Source: Papiliotrema nemorosa
Lineage: Eukaryota > Basidiomycota > Tremellomycetes > Tremellales > Rhynchogastremaceae
DNA: 64,000 nt
Direction of reading: 5' to 3'
Assembly (NCBI GenBank): GCA_032158125.1
Contig: JASKOT010000001.1
Location: 124,001 to 188,000, forward strand
Each line of letters begins with the position of its first letter. Position 1 is the first letter of the stretch. The translations under genes were made by a program, and so were the position numbers. Below are positions 47,862 to 58,370 of this stretch, piece by piece. Under the pieces are notes generated by a model. The model was given only the letters and a program-made list of their open reading frames with translations, was not told the DNA's origin and did not search any database.

Positions 47862-48778
47862 ATGGACAGCTCACTACTCACTCTCCCGACGTATCTGTTG
47901 GATAAGATCAAGAGGCTAGTAGCGGATGATCTCGATCTGCCTTCAGATTTGAGGAATGAGCTCCAGACTACCGTATCTGCCGCGGAATCGACTTCGGTCC
48001 AACGTGTCCCTGTTGTCGCTCCTGAACAAGAACTTTTGGATCCGGACGCACCACCGGTGGAGGATGTAGCTCCTCCTACGATTGATATTGAGCTAGTCGA
48101 GAGTTTAGCTCGGTGGGCAAGTGGTACCGAAGGAGAGAGAAGTCTCCGGAGGGCTTGCATAGGTATGTGATCTTCTACAATCGGCCAATTGATACTGACT
48201 CTAGCTAGATCCGAACGAATACACCCTCATATCACTCTTAGCCGGAACGCAGGTCTACATACCTCCATCCAAGCTTGCTCTCCTCAACGCAGCCCACAAT
48301 CCCGACAAGGTGCGCACTCCACCTCGTCCTACCTGGACTCTACTGACCTCAGCCAAACCCATACCTCCCTTCTCATCTTTCCGCTCGACCTCCCCCTTTC
48401 TCAGGCTACAAAGCGCTCAACAAGCAAATTTCAACCATACTCAATATCCTCTTTTCTATTGGCGGATCAGGGGGAGCAGTCTATGTGGCTGCGACGACGG
48501 GAGCGGGGTATACAAGGGAATCAGGGGTTATCCTGGGTGTATTGGCAGCTTTGGTAGTTGGAATCGCAGAGATGATCCTGGTTTGGATTTTCGTCTGGAG
48601 AGTAGCAGAGGGTAGGAAGAAAGAGGTGGAACAGTGGAAAGGGACTTCAGGTGTGGGTTTCAAGGAGGAACCTAAATTGTTACAGGGAGAAGACACGAGT
48701 GAGGCTATCATCGAGGACAAACCCAAGGTGTCGACCGTTCGACTCAGGAGGAAAGAGTTGAATCAACAAATGAAGTAG
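47862..48778 (+). CDS. VMA12: Vma12/TMEM199-like V-ATPase assembly factor
   Basis: ER membrane protein that helps assemble the V0 sector of the vacuolar proton pump. Three exons join in frame: the first from MDSSLLTLPTYLLDKIKRLV, the second with DPNEYTLISLLAGTQVYIPP (family motif for the conserved loop), and the third from PNPYLPSHLSARPPPFSGYK through two membrane helices (ISTILNILFSIGGSGGAVYV and GVILGVLAALVVGIAEMILV). The C-terminus is cytosolic and charged, with RKKEVEQWKG and LRRKELNQQMK. Length about 245 residues, normal for the family. The second intron uses the acceptor ending CTCAG near 48350, not the later CTCAG near 48405 that would break frame. Confidence 0.85.
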
Positions 48779-49007
48779 ACGGCAGACAGTTTCCACACAT
48801 CGAAATGTTTCGGCCTCCAGCCGGGATCCAGTCTTGGCTTTTCAGGTAGCCTTGCACCTAGCCTTGCACCGTGAATCGAAAGGCACTTATGCCACGCACT
48901 CGCATCTGCAATCACTCCATGCATGTTGTCATTTCTTCTCACTCAACCTTGACTACTCCACACAGCTTAGGTGAGCTTGTCAGCCTCTCGGTCGTGTCGA
49001 CCAAAGT

Positions 49008-50494
49008 TCATCTGTTCGTCAGTCGTTTGCCTATCGGCGGATCACAGATGAAGCGTACTGGGTGCTCTGGCTTGTTGTCAAGAATCTTCTCAATCTTCGC
49101 CAGGACCTCTGGGGTGAGTTTAGGGAAGACGTCAAGAGCCTTCAAGTTGTCGAGCAATTGGTCAGTCTGTAGGTCAACATCCGCTTCTGGACCGGATTTG
49201 GTGTGTCTAGCTCACCTTGGTGGCACCGAGAATACAAGTCGAGACGTTCTTGTTAACCAAGGTCCAAGCCAAAGCCAAGTGGGTGACAGTCGCTCCGAGC
49301 TCTTCGGCAACCTTGGTCAAATCCCTGACCTTTTGGATCTTGGCCTTGCCCTCGGGAGTCTCGAGAGCCTTGATGTTGCTCGACATCATCTCCTTGTTGG
49401 TGTGGTATCGCGATCCCTCTGGGATTCCATCATTGTACTTTCCAGTCAAAAGACCAGAGTCGAGAGGAGACCAAATGGTCGTTCCGGTACCGATTTGCTT
49501 GTATAGCGGGTCGTACTCGACCTCGAACCGCTCTCGGTGCAACATCGAGTAGTGGGGTTGTTCACAGCATGGACCGATAAGACCAAGTCGCTTGGCAATC
49601 TCATCGGCGGCGGCAATCTCTTGTGCGGACCATTCCGAGGTACCCCAGTAGAAGGCCTTGCCCTCTGCGGAATCAGCATACATCTCAGAGTGAAGCCGCG
49701 CATGACTCACGGTCAATGACATGGTTGAAAGCTCGGACAGTCTCCTCGAGAGGAACAGTCTTGTCAGGTCGGTGGGCAAAGACAACGTCGACTGTAGGTT
49801 AGTGCCTTCCAAGATCCATGAAAGGATAGACGTGCCATAGTCAAGTCGCAAGTTCTTCAAAGACTGGTTCAATCCCTCGACAATGTGCTTTCGGGAGAGA
49901 CCGCGAGTGTTTTGAGTCTCCTTTCGACCGGTACCAAAGAAGATCTTGGTGGTGACGACGATATCTCGTCGATCCCATCCGAGCTCCTCGATGACTCGAC
50001 CCATCTCTCGCTCCGACTGTAATTTCAGTATGGGATATCATCCCGAACTGTCTTTGACTCACCTCTCCACCGGAGTAAGCCTCGGCATTCTAGACTGTCA
50101 GCTGAGAACGAAGCGGCATCTTTGACAGCTCACGTCGAACATGTTGATACCTGGACATCAGCGACATTCCGGGCTGAATTGAGAGAGAAACTCACCATTG
50201 TCAAAGGCAGTCTTCATGAGGTCCTTGACGATATCACCCTTCTGGGTGTTTCCGACGCTGCGAGTCAGCTCCACACACAGAGTCAAGCGGATTTTGCAAA
50301 CCCACGTCAACCATCCACCGTAACTGAACACTGGGACACGCTATAGATGAGTACATGTCCTACAAGCTCCGTCTGTGATATTTACCAGTCCAGTGTTACC
50401 GAGAGTTCGGTACTGCCACGTCAGCGAGGTCTGTGATTGCGACACTGGTGTCACTTGCGAGCATTTTGGGGTTGGGTACGAATTCGGTGGTCAT
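49008..50494 (-). CDS. Aldo/keto reductase, voltage-gated K+ channel beta-subunit type
   Basis: NADP(H)-dependent oxidoreductase of the Kv-beta subgroup. Ten or so exons give about 345 residues: [59 protein letters not shown], then [20 protein letters not shown] and [74 protein letters not shown] and CILGATK. The AKR catalytic Asp, Tyr, Lys and His are in [19 protein letters not shown] and FAHRPD. The first intron has a GC donor instead of GT, and two exons are only 17 and 27 bases. The protein ends [14 protein letters not shown]. Fungal members reduce aldehydes; a channel partner is not implied. Confidence 0.9.
50134..50150 (-). other. 17-base internal exon of the aldo/keto reductase gene
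   Basis: Encodes the tail of a Gly codon plus INMFD, the catalytic Asp segment. It is bounded by a consensus AG on its 5' side and GTGAGC on its 3' side and keeps the reading frame. Confidence 0.75.
50413..50458 (-). other. GC-AG intron in the aldo/keto reductase gene
   Basis: A 46-base intron starting GCAAGT and ending GGCAG joins NPKML to YRTLGNTGL, restoring the family's N-terminal beta-hairpin. No GT donor nearby gives this join. Confidence 0.75.
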
Positions 50495-51196
50495 TTTGGG
50501 AATGTTGCTATACGATCTACGAGAGAGTATTGTTACAGGTAAGAGTGATAGTCTAGATGGAATATTGGAGAGTTACTGGAACTTTTGGCACAAGGGAGGG
50601 GGAGAGTTGAATGGATGTGCGCTCGCCGTATATGTATATCGATGACCACATCACTTGGAACCTCCACCTCCACATGTCACCGACCTCCACTTTTCTCGGA
50701 ATGGTCCGACGTCGCTGGAACCATTGTATTGTCATGCATGGGCAAAAGCTGAGCCCACATGCGATGGTCAATGATCAGTCGCGTGAGCCTTCAGCGGAAC
50801 ATTAACGGCCCGATAGCAAGTCGGGGCAGAATAGAAGGCTGGGAGAAGGGGCATAACGTGGGTCCGAATGGGCAGGACCGAGCTTTGAAGAAAATGCACA
50901 TCCAGTTTTTGTCTGTGAACACTTGCTCCGTTGTTGCACAAAGGATCAATCAGACAATCATCCCACAGCCTACCTTTACATCGCCCTTTGATCGAAATGC
51001 ATGTCGATCCATACTACTCCCGCCTTCCCCAAAAGGAACTCCCCCTTCCCCGCCTCCGTGCTAACCGAGGTTTTACCCCACGATCCTTCTTTTTACCCCG
51101 TGACCTGCCTCTCATGCACGACGCCAAAGCCGGCGGTAACATTTTCGACAAAATACAACGATTCCATCCTTACATTCCTGACGCAAGCTAGCAGAC
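50495..51196. promoter_or_regulatory. Bidirectional promoter, aldo/keto reductase and ABM-type gene
   Basis: About 700 bases between divergent starts. C-rich clusters with CCCCTT/AAGGGG (STRE-like) occur near 50845 and 51020-51060, which would fit stress control; this is inference from a common pentamer. Confidence 0.45.
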
Positions 51197-51687
51197 ATGG
51201 TATACACAATCGTCGTCCATCTGGAAGCTCTTCCTGTACGACTGATTTCACATCTGCGGCACTCCGCTAATCCTTACAGGACGCGGTGGAGAAGATCAAG
51301 GCCAAGTTGATCGAAGCTGCCAGTGTATACAGAAAGGACAAAGAGGTACGCAAACACCCTCCGTCCTATTGCATGTCATTGCTAATGGAGCAGACGCTAG
51401 ACTGGCATGTCATGCAAGATCCCAAGAACCCGGCGAAATTCTGCATCGTCGAGCGATACGAGCAAGAGTCGTCTCAGCAGTATCACCTGAACAACCCTGT
51501 GAGATCCTTTGTTCTTCAATACATATAGACATCGCTGATGACTCTAGTACTGGAAGGTGAGTGGATGCTGCTTTTATAACCCATAGAAGCCCGCAAGACA
51601 TCTGCTAATAACATGTAGACCTTTGACCCATACGTCGTACCCCTCCTCGCCAAGCCCATGGATCTCACTCGTTGGGAGGAGATGTAG
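51197..51687 (+). CDS. Small ABM (antibiotic biosynthesis monooxygenase)-type dimeric barrel protein
   Basis: About 95 residues from five exons. MVYTIVVHLEALP is the first beta-strand, DAVEKIKAKLIEAASVYRKD the helix, then TLDWHVMQDPKNPAKFCIVE and RYEQESSQQYHLNNP, the microexon YWK, and TFDPYVVPLLAKPMDLTRWE. This beta-alpha-beta layout with W-H-V-x-Q and E-R-Y-E is typical of the ABM family, whose members oxidise quinones or act in stress response, often as dimers. Four introns in a 290-base coding sequence is extreme even here. The function is not predictable beyond family. Confidence 0.8.
51548..51556 (+). other. 9-base microexon (codes Tyr-Trp-Lys)
   Basis: TACTGGAAG lies between CTCTAG and GTGAGT, each a good splice site, in the ABM-type gene. 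Inclusion gives HLNNPYWKTFDPYV; skipping also keeps frame. Confidence 0.7.
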
Positions 51688-52118
51688 AAAGCCTTGAGGA
51701 GTTCGAGACACCGTTGCCATCTCACACACGAAGTGCGAAAATAGCTGCCAGCATCAGAGACATCGCGTTGGGAAGAATGTAGGATATATCATGTAAGATC
51801 CAGCGGAAGTAATAACGAAGGAGGCGGGCCCATGCATCCTCACAGTTCTCCATGACGCTGCTTTCCCATACAATGCTGACGCAATCACGTTCCAGCAGTC
51901 CCTATGAGTGATCGCTTCATGGGTTGCGCTTGGCACAGCGCGGGGTAGTCACCGCTTCGACATCTAAATAACTACATTTACGATCGTACCGGAATTGAGC
52001 GCATCGAGGGGACTTTGGTACTCCCGACCCGATGCCGCATTAGCGTCATTTTAACCATTTTCCATCTATTAGCGCTTCCTACCCGCAGTGTCAGATTTGT
52101 TGGCATGCTGGTTGCCGA

Positions 52119-52130
52119 AGAGACGTCTCT
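52119..52130. repeat. 12-base perfect palindrome with GACGTC core
   Basis: AGAGACGTCTCT reads the same on both strands. The core GACGTC resembles part of a CRE-type site; function not shown. Confidence 0.5.
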
Positions 52131-52154
52131 GGGAATCGTGACGGATTAATCTAA

Positions 52155-52178
52155 GGAGGCCGCTTAACGGTGGTCTCC
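52155..52178 (+). other. Hairpin: 9-bp stem, 6-base loop
   Basis: Arms GGAGGCCGC and GTGGTCTCC pair completely as RNA with two G-U pairs around TTAACG. It may be a structural element of an RNA or chance. Confidence 0.4.
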
Positions 52179-53865
52179 TGAACGTACGGAATGTAACGGT
52201 GACGTGAGAGACAGCATGTGGCGTGCGTTCCGCCAAACAGAGCGAGTCAACAAGTCTTGTTCAGTACTCGTACTCGTATCGAGTGGCCTTCAACTCGTGG
52301 ATAAATCTGCATTCCCACCAAGAGTTGAAACTGGAACAAGAGATTGTCCTCGAAGCCAACTGTAAAGTCTATCCACAGACGACGAGACCGAGCTCCATCA
52401 GTTATAGGAGATCGACATGTGGGATTGGGTTGGGTCTCGAGGCACGTCGGCGGAAAGTCCGGACTGTGCATGGGGTAGGACCCTTCCTGGAGTTGCGCTA
52501 GATTGGCAAAATTAGACTTTTGCCTCGTTCTCGTATTCAAGCGTTTCTTCCAATCGCAAAACTCTCGGAATGCGTGTGAACCGTCGAAAACGTATGACCG
52601 CTCTCATGGCTCTGCATGCATACACACTTACCCAGCCTCATACATCCTTGTCATTGTCCTTGCTTCTGCTTCGTCGGTCGAGTTCTGCAGCCGAAGAACA
52701 AAGAGAGAGTTCAGTTTTCGAGGGACAAGAACAATAAGCTTTTCGTAGGACCCCCGCACCTACCGGACTCCCCTCTTTCCACGCGTTTCACCTGGGAAGA
52801 ATCGCTAGCTAGCTTCTTCGCCTCCATACCGACCTCGAGAAGGACGTTCGAAGCACAGTCGGACGACTCGACTTGTTCTCCATCCATCTTCAGTATAACT
52901 GTACCAGTCGATCAGCTCGCCCGACTCTATCTCCAGGGGAAAGATCTCTTTTATACCGCGCGTCGCAATCTGCCATCCGAACCCACGCCTTGCCCCTGCC
53001 GATTATTCGCTTTCTCGTTCCTATCACGAGCCCAACATCATCCTTGCGACATCACCCCGCGACTTTTGCTCGCCTGGTCAATATCACCATCAGAGTCTGG
53101 ATCAAAGCTTCGCTCTTCCTAAACACCAAACTCGACCGAGGATCTGTGACACGGACGAACATACCTCCACTTGGCTGCCCATCCTCCAGTCGGTTTTGGA
53201 ATCGATCATCAACATTTCATCAGTGACAGCCAGCTCGGTATTTCGATCCACATCGCTCAGCTAGATATCGCGACGGTAGACATAAGTTATTCGATAATCC
53301 CGAGACGACGACGACTGGGATCAGATCTTGATAGGCGTTTATTTGTTGTGGGATATTGCATCAGAGAATCCCGACGGGGCGTGTCGACATTGTCAAGCAT
53401 TGGAATCGCTTCGACCCATTTCGCAGTCTTTCCACACCCTCTGGTAGGATTGGACCTCCTTGTTCTCCTCCAGCGCACGACTTGCTCGCCGCAGCCTTTT
53501 CTTTCATTTCCTTCCCGCTCGAACGGGCCCATCCGTTTCGTCTTGTTTTGCACCCAATTCTGGGAATCATTCGCTTTCGCCTCGCCTTCGGCCGTGTTTC
53601 TGGACCGTTGGAGCTATTGTTTGAAGGAACGAGGGGGGATCCACCACGCCCTCGGGAGAAGTGGGGCGTGCAAAGGATAGGAATATAATACCTTGGATAC
53701 CTCGACTAGACGACGAGAAGAGCGGCATCAAGTATAATCTACAAGCATTCACCCCGTGCTCCCATCACGTCTGCGACGCGACACACCTTGCCTTCCATCA
53801 ATCAAATCTAAGTCATCTCGCTTGGATACAGGAGGAGGGGAACGGTCTAGAACCAGGTACGTTGA

Positions 53866-53877
53866 CCCCCCCCCCCC
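53866..53877. repeat. C12 homopolymer run
   Basis: Twelve consecutive C just after the donor-like GTACGT in the CDC24 upstream region. Prone to sequencing and replication slippage. Confidence 0.85.
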
Positions 53878-54654
53878 TCCGAATTTCCTGTGGTATGATG
53901 GGGTCATGGCTAAACATGAAACAATCGGCCATTGCACCATCACTCAACCCACACTCGATCACCCAATCCTCACCGTCCCTCGACCTGGCCGCCCCCGTAC
54001 CTTGACCCTCGTGCCCTCTTTGCTCCAACAGACAATCTCACTCAACGCTGAGATCTACATAATCTCCTCACCATCTTCACACTCATTCACTTTACCTCTT
54101 GAAGAACAAAAGGCCAGCTATCAAAGGTGTGTAAACAATACCTATAGCCCTCATCCCGGCTCGGCACGGCGTGGCGACCGGTGGTTATCGTCACCATCTG
54201 CGTATCCACACACAACCGTGTGGTACCGTGTCCTTTCTATCACCCAAACTCCCCGCATCCTAGCACCGAAGTCGATTACCGGTCAATCACTCCCTTCCTA
54301 CCTATCCTCAAAGGCCCATCCCTTCCGTGATAACTGCCCATTTAACCGTTCTCAACCGGCATGGTGACTGGAGACCCCCATACTCCAGCTCCACCCACCT
54401 GCGTCCTCTCCATCTTCCGATTGGATCGTCCTTGCTCCCCCTTTGGTCTAGGCTCATCTGATAGCTTGTCGGTCATCTTTCACCCGATAACCACCCTCCT
54501 TTGTAAAACTGTCTCCTGGCAATCTTGGTCGCTCTTGCAACCCACGACCATCGGGAATCGTCGTCACCTGGTCAACAACAAAAGCGGTCAATTCACAGAT
54601 CGACCAAACTATCTCGATCAACACAATTTGTCAACCCTCAACCTTTAGTCCACA

Positions 54655-57600
54655 ATGTCCGCAACCATGGCTCAACATCGACCTAGCATATCGACCGGTG
54701 GATCAATATCCAGGAAGCGCGTCGGATCTGTCAGTCAACGCGGAAATGATATGGGTTTGACACCCTTGGATATTCAGTCCATTCAAATGCCTTCCAACCC
54801 GTATGTTCATACATCGTGGATTGATCTGATCATACCAGTCAAAACGCCCTTGCGCTCAAGACCGCGGCGCTGGCGTCGTCCAAATCATTGTATCAGACTT
54901 GTTCGACCCTGAGAAAACGCCTGAGATGCGTCGATGATTTCGGACCGTTTCTTGGTATGTCAACAAAAGGCCTCTTACCACTTAAAGGTAGTCCCTTGTT
55001 GATCATCCAGAACAACCTGCCAGCGCAGAACCTCTCGATGTCGTCTCGCACATGTGTCACCTGTTCCGACTCGGCTCTCCGCTGTGTCATCTGTACAACC
55101 TCCTCATACCCACCTTTACCGACCCCGAATCACCTCTCTTTGCCGACCTTCCCGAGCCTAAACGTATAGAATATGATTTCCCCAAATTCCACGAATCACC
55201 CGATGGATTGCGAAATTGGGCCAAACGACCGGAAAATGCCAAACAGTGTCAAAAGTACATTGCCATGTTCTGCATGGCCATGAAGCAGAGGCAATCAGAG
55301 GGTCGATGGAACATGGATATATGGGCCTTGCACGAATTATGGGGTCGATCAACGTCTGATGGGGCGGAAGAGTACGATTCGACGGGATTGATGAAAGTCT
55401 TACAGACTGTCGAGGCGATATTAGACTGTCTGCCCGAATCCGCCATGTCACCCCTTTCACCCACAACGCCATATACCGCAAGTTCATCTTACCACGCTGC
55501 AAGGCAATCTTACGATATACCATTCTCACTGGGTGGGACAGGATCGGGAGCCACAGCAGTCGCTAGCTTGGCAGCGACCATGAATGGTGGAGTCCACATC
55601 AACGCGGATCTGGTAGTAACCCCCGGAAGCGAGGAGATGGCTCGAGGAGTCAGCAAATCGTCTGCCGATGCGAACGCTTTCAAGAGTGTCGAAGAGCTTG
55701 TTCAATCGGAGAAGAGTTATGTCCAAGAGTTGGAAATCTTGGTCAGGTGTTCAACCGAAATGTTGGCAGGTCATCTGGTGTCTACCGAGACGAATCATCA
55801 GATGTTCTCAAACTTGTCAAAAATTCTCGACTTCCATGTGAGTCGACAAAATCCCCTTGTGAAGCTTAACTTATGCTTTAGCGAAAATTCCTGATCAAGC
55901 TTGAGACGGAATACGAGCCCATCTCCGAGGGTCTTGGACCGAAGTCTTGGGCTGAGGGCCGTTGGGGTCGACCATTCGTCACGAGCGAATCTGAGTTTGA
56001 GTGTTATGGTCCATACTGTGCCAACTATCTCGAGGCAATCCAGGTCGTCAATGAGCAAATGCCGAATCTACTCCGAGGAGAGGAATTGCCGGAACATCAA
56101 CGACCCTGTCTTCACCCGGAACGAGAATTACAAGCATTCATGATCAAGCCGATCCAGCGTATCACCAAATACGGCTTGCTTCTCGATGCTATTCTTCACG
56201 CTACTGCGAAGCACGACTACCCTTACCGATCCGAACTGGAAGAGGGTTCTGCTGCTGTGCGACGGATCGCAGCAAACATCAACGAAGTGACCGACTTCAA
56301 AGCGAAGCAGGCCACCGTTCGAGAATTGATTGATCGAGTAGAAGATTGGAAAGGACACGAAGTTGACAAATTTGGCGATCTTTGGCTCGACGACCATTTC
56401 ACAGTCACCAAAGCGGATCAACCGAGAGACTACCATGTCTTCCTATTTGAGAAGATGATGTTGTGTTGCAAAGATGCGGTTCCGGAGCGAAAGAAGGGTA
56501 GCAAGAACTCGAGCATGTTGCGAAAGGACAAGACGGCGAGTAAAGCTAGCTTGCCGGATAAGAAGAAGCTGGCTCTGAAAGGCCGAATCTTTGTCTCCAA
56601 TATCCACAGAGCGACCGTCTCCCAAGAGCCTGGTGAGTAATACGTCATCAGGTGTGCAGACGCTTATGACAGATGGATCGCCCCGGCTGGTCGTCGCCTG
56701 GACTGTTCCTCATCGACTGGCCAATGGGTACTCAGAGGAGATTGAAGACTCTTTCGTCATGACTTCTCGACCGGAGGACGTCCTGAAGAAATGGTCAGAG
56801 AAGATCATGGATCTCGCTACGAGTCAACGTCGCAAGCAAGAGGATTCACGAGAACGAGCACGAAGAAGCGATCGATATTCCAATGACAGGTATTATCAAC
56901 AATCATCGTTTGCTCCTCCCACGCCAGCTACCGAGCAGCCACCATTCGCATTCCCGCCTGGAATGCCGAGTGAAGAGGATTACGACGGTCTTCAGTCTGG
57001 TAGAACCACTCCGTCAATCGGTGGTTCCACCTACATCTCACAATCGTACGGTCACGCCAGCGGTCGTCGGGTGCAGTCGCAACAAGCGGTCCCGGCGGAT
57101 CGACAGGCTGAGTTGCGCGCGCGAGCCATGACAGAAGATCAGTTTGGCCCGTCAATGACGCAATGGCGATCTCAACAGCCCCCACCTCTGCCCAGATTGA
57201 CGTCGGCCATGTCTGCCATGTCGACCGCTTCAGAGGCTTCGTTTGGTATGGGACCACCACGGTCCAGTCGACAGGCCAACCAGTCCCGGCTGGGGCGTGC
57301 AGACGAGGAGGAAGAAGAGTCGTCGGATACAACGAGCTATATGCGATACGCGCCGGCTCGAGGTATGGCACGAGCCCCATCTCACGGGGTTGGCCCGACA
57401 GTGCCGTATCCACCTGCTCTCCGATCACGATCTGCATCCACGCCCAATGTGTATCAAATACCGAAAATGTCCCCTGCGCCCATGCCATCCATGCCCAACT
57501 CTGCCTGGAACGAGTCGCCTGTTCTTGCCACCTCATCCTCGTCAACTTTGGTTGGCGGTACGCACTATTTCACCAAGCGAATGTCTGGATCCAACAAGCG

Positions 57601-57970
57601 ATCTTCAGGGGATTCACAAGCTACCGAGACATCTGAAACCTCGTCGCAATCGCCTGCTACGCCTTACGACTCGGTGTCACGTCAGAACAGCCAAGATGCG
57701 CCGTTGATGATGGTCCGGGTGCGATGTGGCGATGACCAGTTTGTCATTAGCGTGCAAGGGGATATCAACTATACTTCCTTTTACACGAAAGTGCTGAAAA
57801 AGGTCCGGTTGTGCGCCAGGGGATCGATTGTTTCGGATAATGGGGTGCAGATCAAGTGGATCGATGCGGATGATGACGAGGTCACGTTGAGGTGTGACGC
57901 GGATCTCGAAGCGATGTTTGAAGAGTGCAAGGAGATTGGGACGAATTGCGTCAACATTGTCGCCAGGTAG
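54655..57970 (+). CDS. CDC24: Cdc24, guanine nucleotide exchange factor for Cdc42
   Basis: Activates the Rho GTPase Cdc42 to set cell polarity. Domain order matches Cdc24: a CDC24/CH-like region (SLYQTCSTLRKRLRCVDDFG, then LDVVSHMCHLFRLGSPLCHL, DIWALHELWG), a DH domain (FKSVEELVQSEKSYVQELEI, LIKLETEYEPI, LQAFMIKPIQRITKYGLLLD), a PH domain (FTVTKADQPRDYHVFLFEKM, GRIFVSNIHR), a long Ser/Pro/Gln-rich linker with TP sites, and a C-terminal PB1 domain (MMVRVRCGDDQFVISVQGDI ... IKWIDADDDEVTLRCDADLE). PB1 is the part that binds the scaffold Bem1 in yeast. Introns follow QMPSNP, FGPFL, ILDFH and SQEP. Start at 54655; a second Met follows three codons later. About 990 residues. Confidence 0.95.
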
Positions 57971-58370
57971 CTCGTGCTCGTTGGGGAAGGCCGACACGAT
58001 GTTGGAGTATCGAGATGTCGGTTCGACAGTGTTCATGTTTCTGGTCAGAAGGGGAATCGACAATTATAGAATTTTGGAGGTCATCTGTGTTTCTTGTATC
58101 ATCAATTCGGAAGATTACAGCACCACAAGCAAGTCAAGGGGATATCATACAGACACGGAAAGAAAGCAGGAAGGATCTGAAGTCACGATTATATCTCTTG
58201 TTTACGATATTGTGATCAGATGTATAGTAATCTCGCTGGCCATTCTTGTCCATGCTTGCGACTGCCAAACGATGGGCTTCGGTAGAAAAGGATCATCTTG
58301 ATGAATGGTGCGATTTTCCCCTCGTCGAATCTGTTTTCCCGTTTTCCCCTATCTCGCTCTCGCCCATACC
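57971..58370. other. Intergenic region between CDC24 and the transcription factor gene
   Basis: 400 bases with the CDC24 3' end and a CT-rich core promoter just before 58371. No other gene seen. Confidence 0.5.

Larger units (their letters stand above)
51688..54654. other. Long intergenic region; probable promoter and long leader of CDC24
   Basis: Nearly 3 kb without a convincing gene, the largest gap in the window. The second half (about 52900-54650) is pyrimidine-rich, with many short open frames of no family, as in long fungal 5' leaders; a donor-like CAGGTACGT near 53855 suggests a leader intron. Other items inside are a palindrome, a GU-tolerant hairpin and a C12 run. A non-coding RNA gene cannot be excluded. 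Confidence 0.5.

Noticed and set aside
53756..54367. 203-codon open frame upstream of CDC24
   Set aside because: No family motif, composition of a Ser/Pro-rich leader, and it contains the C12 run as poly-Pro; more likely non-coding leader sequence.
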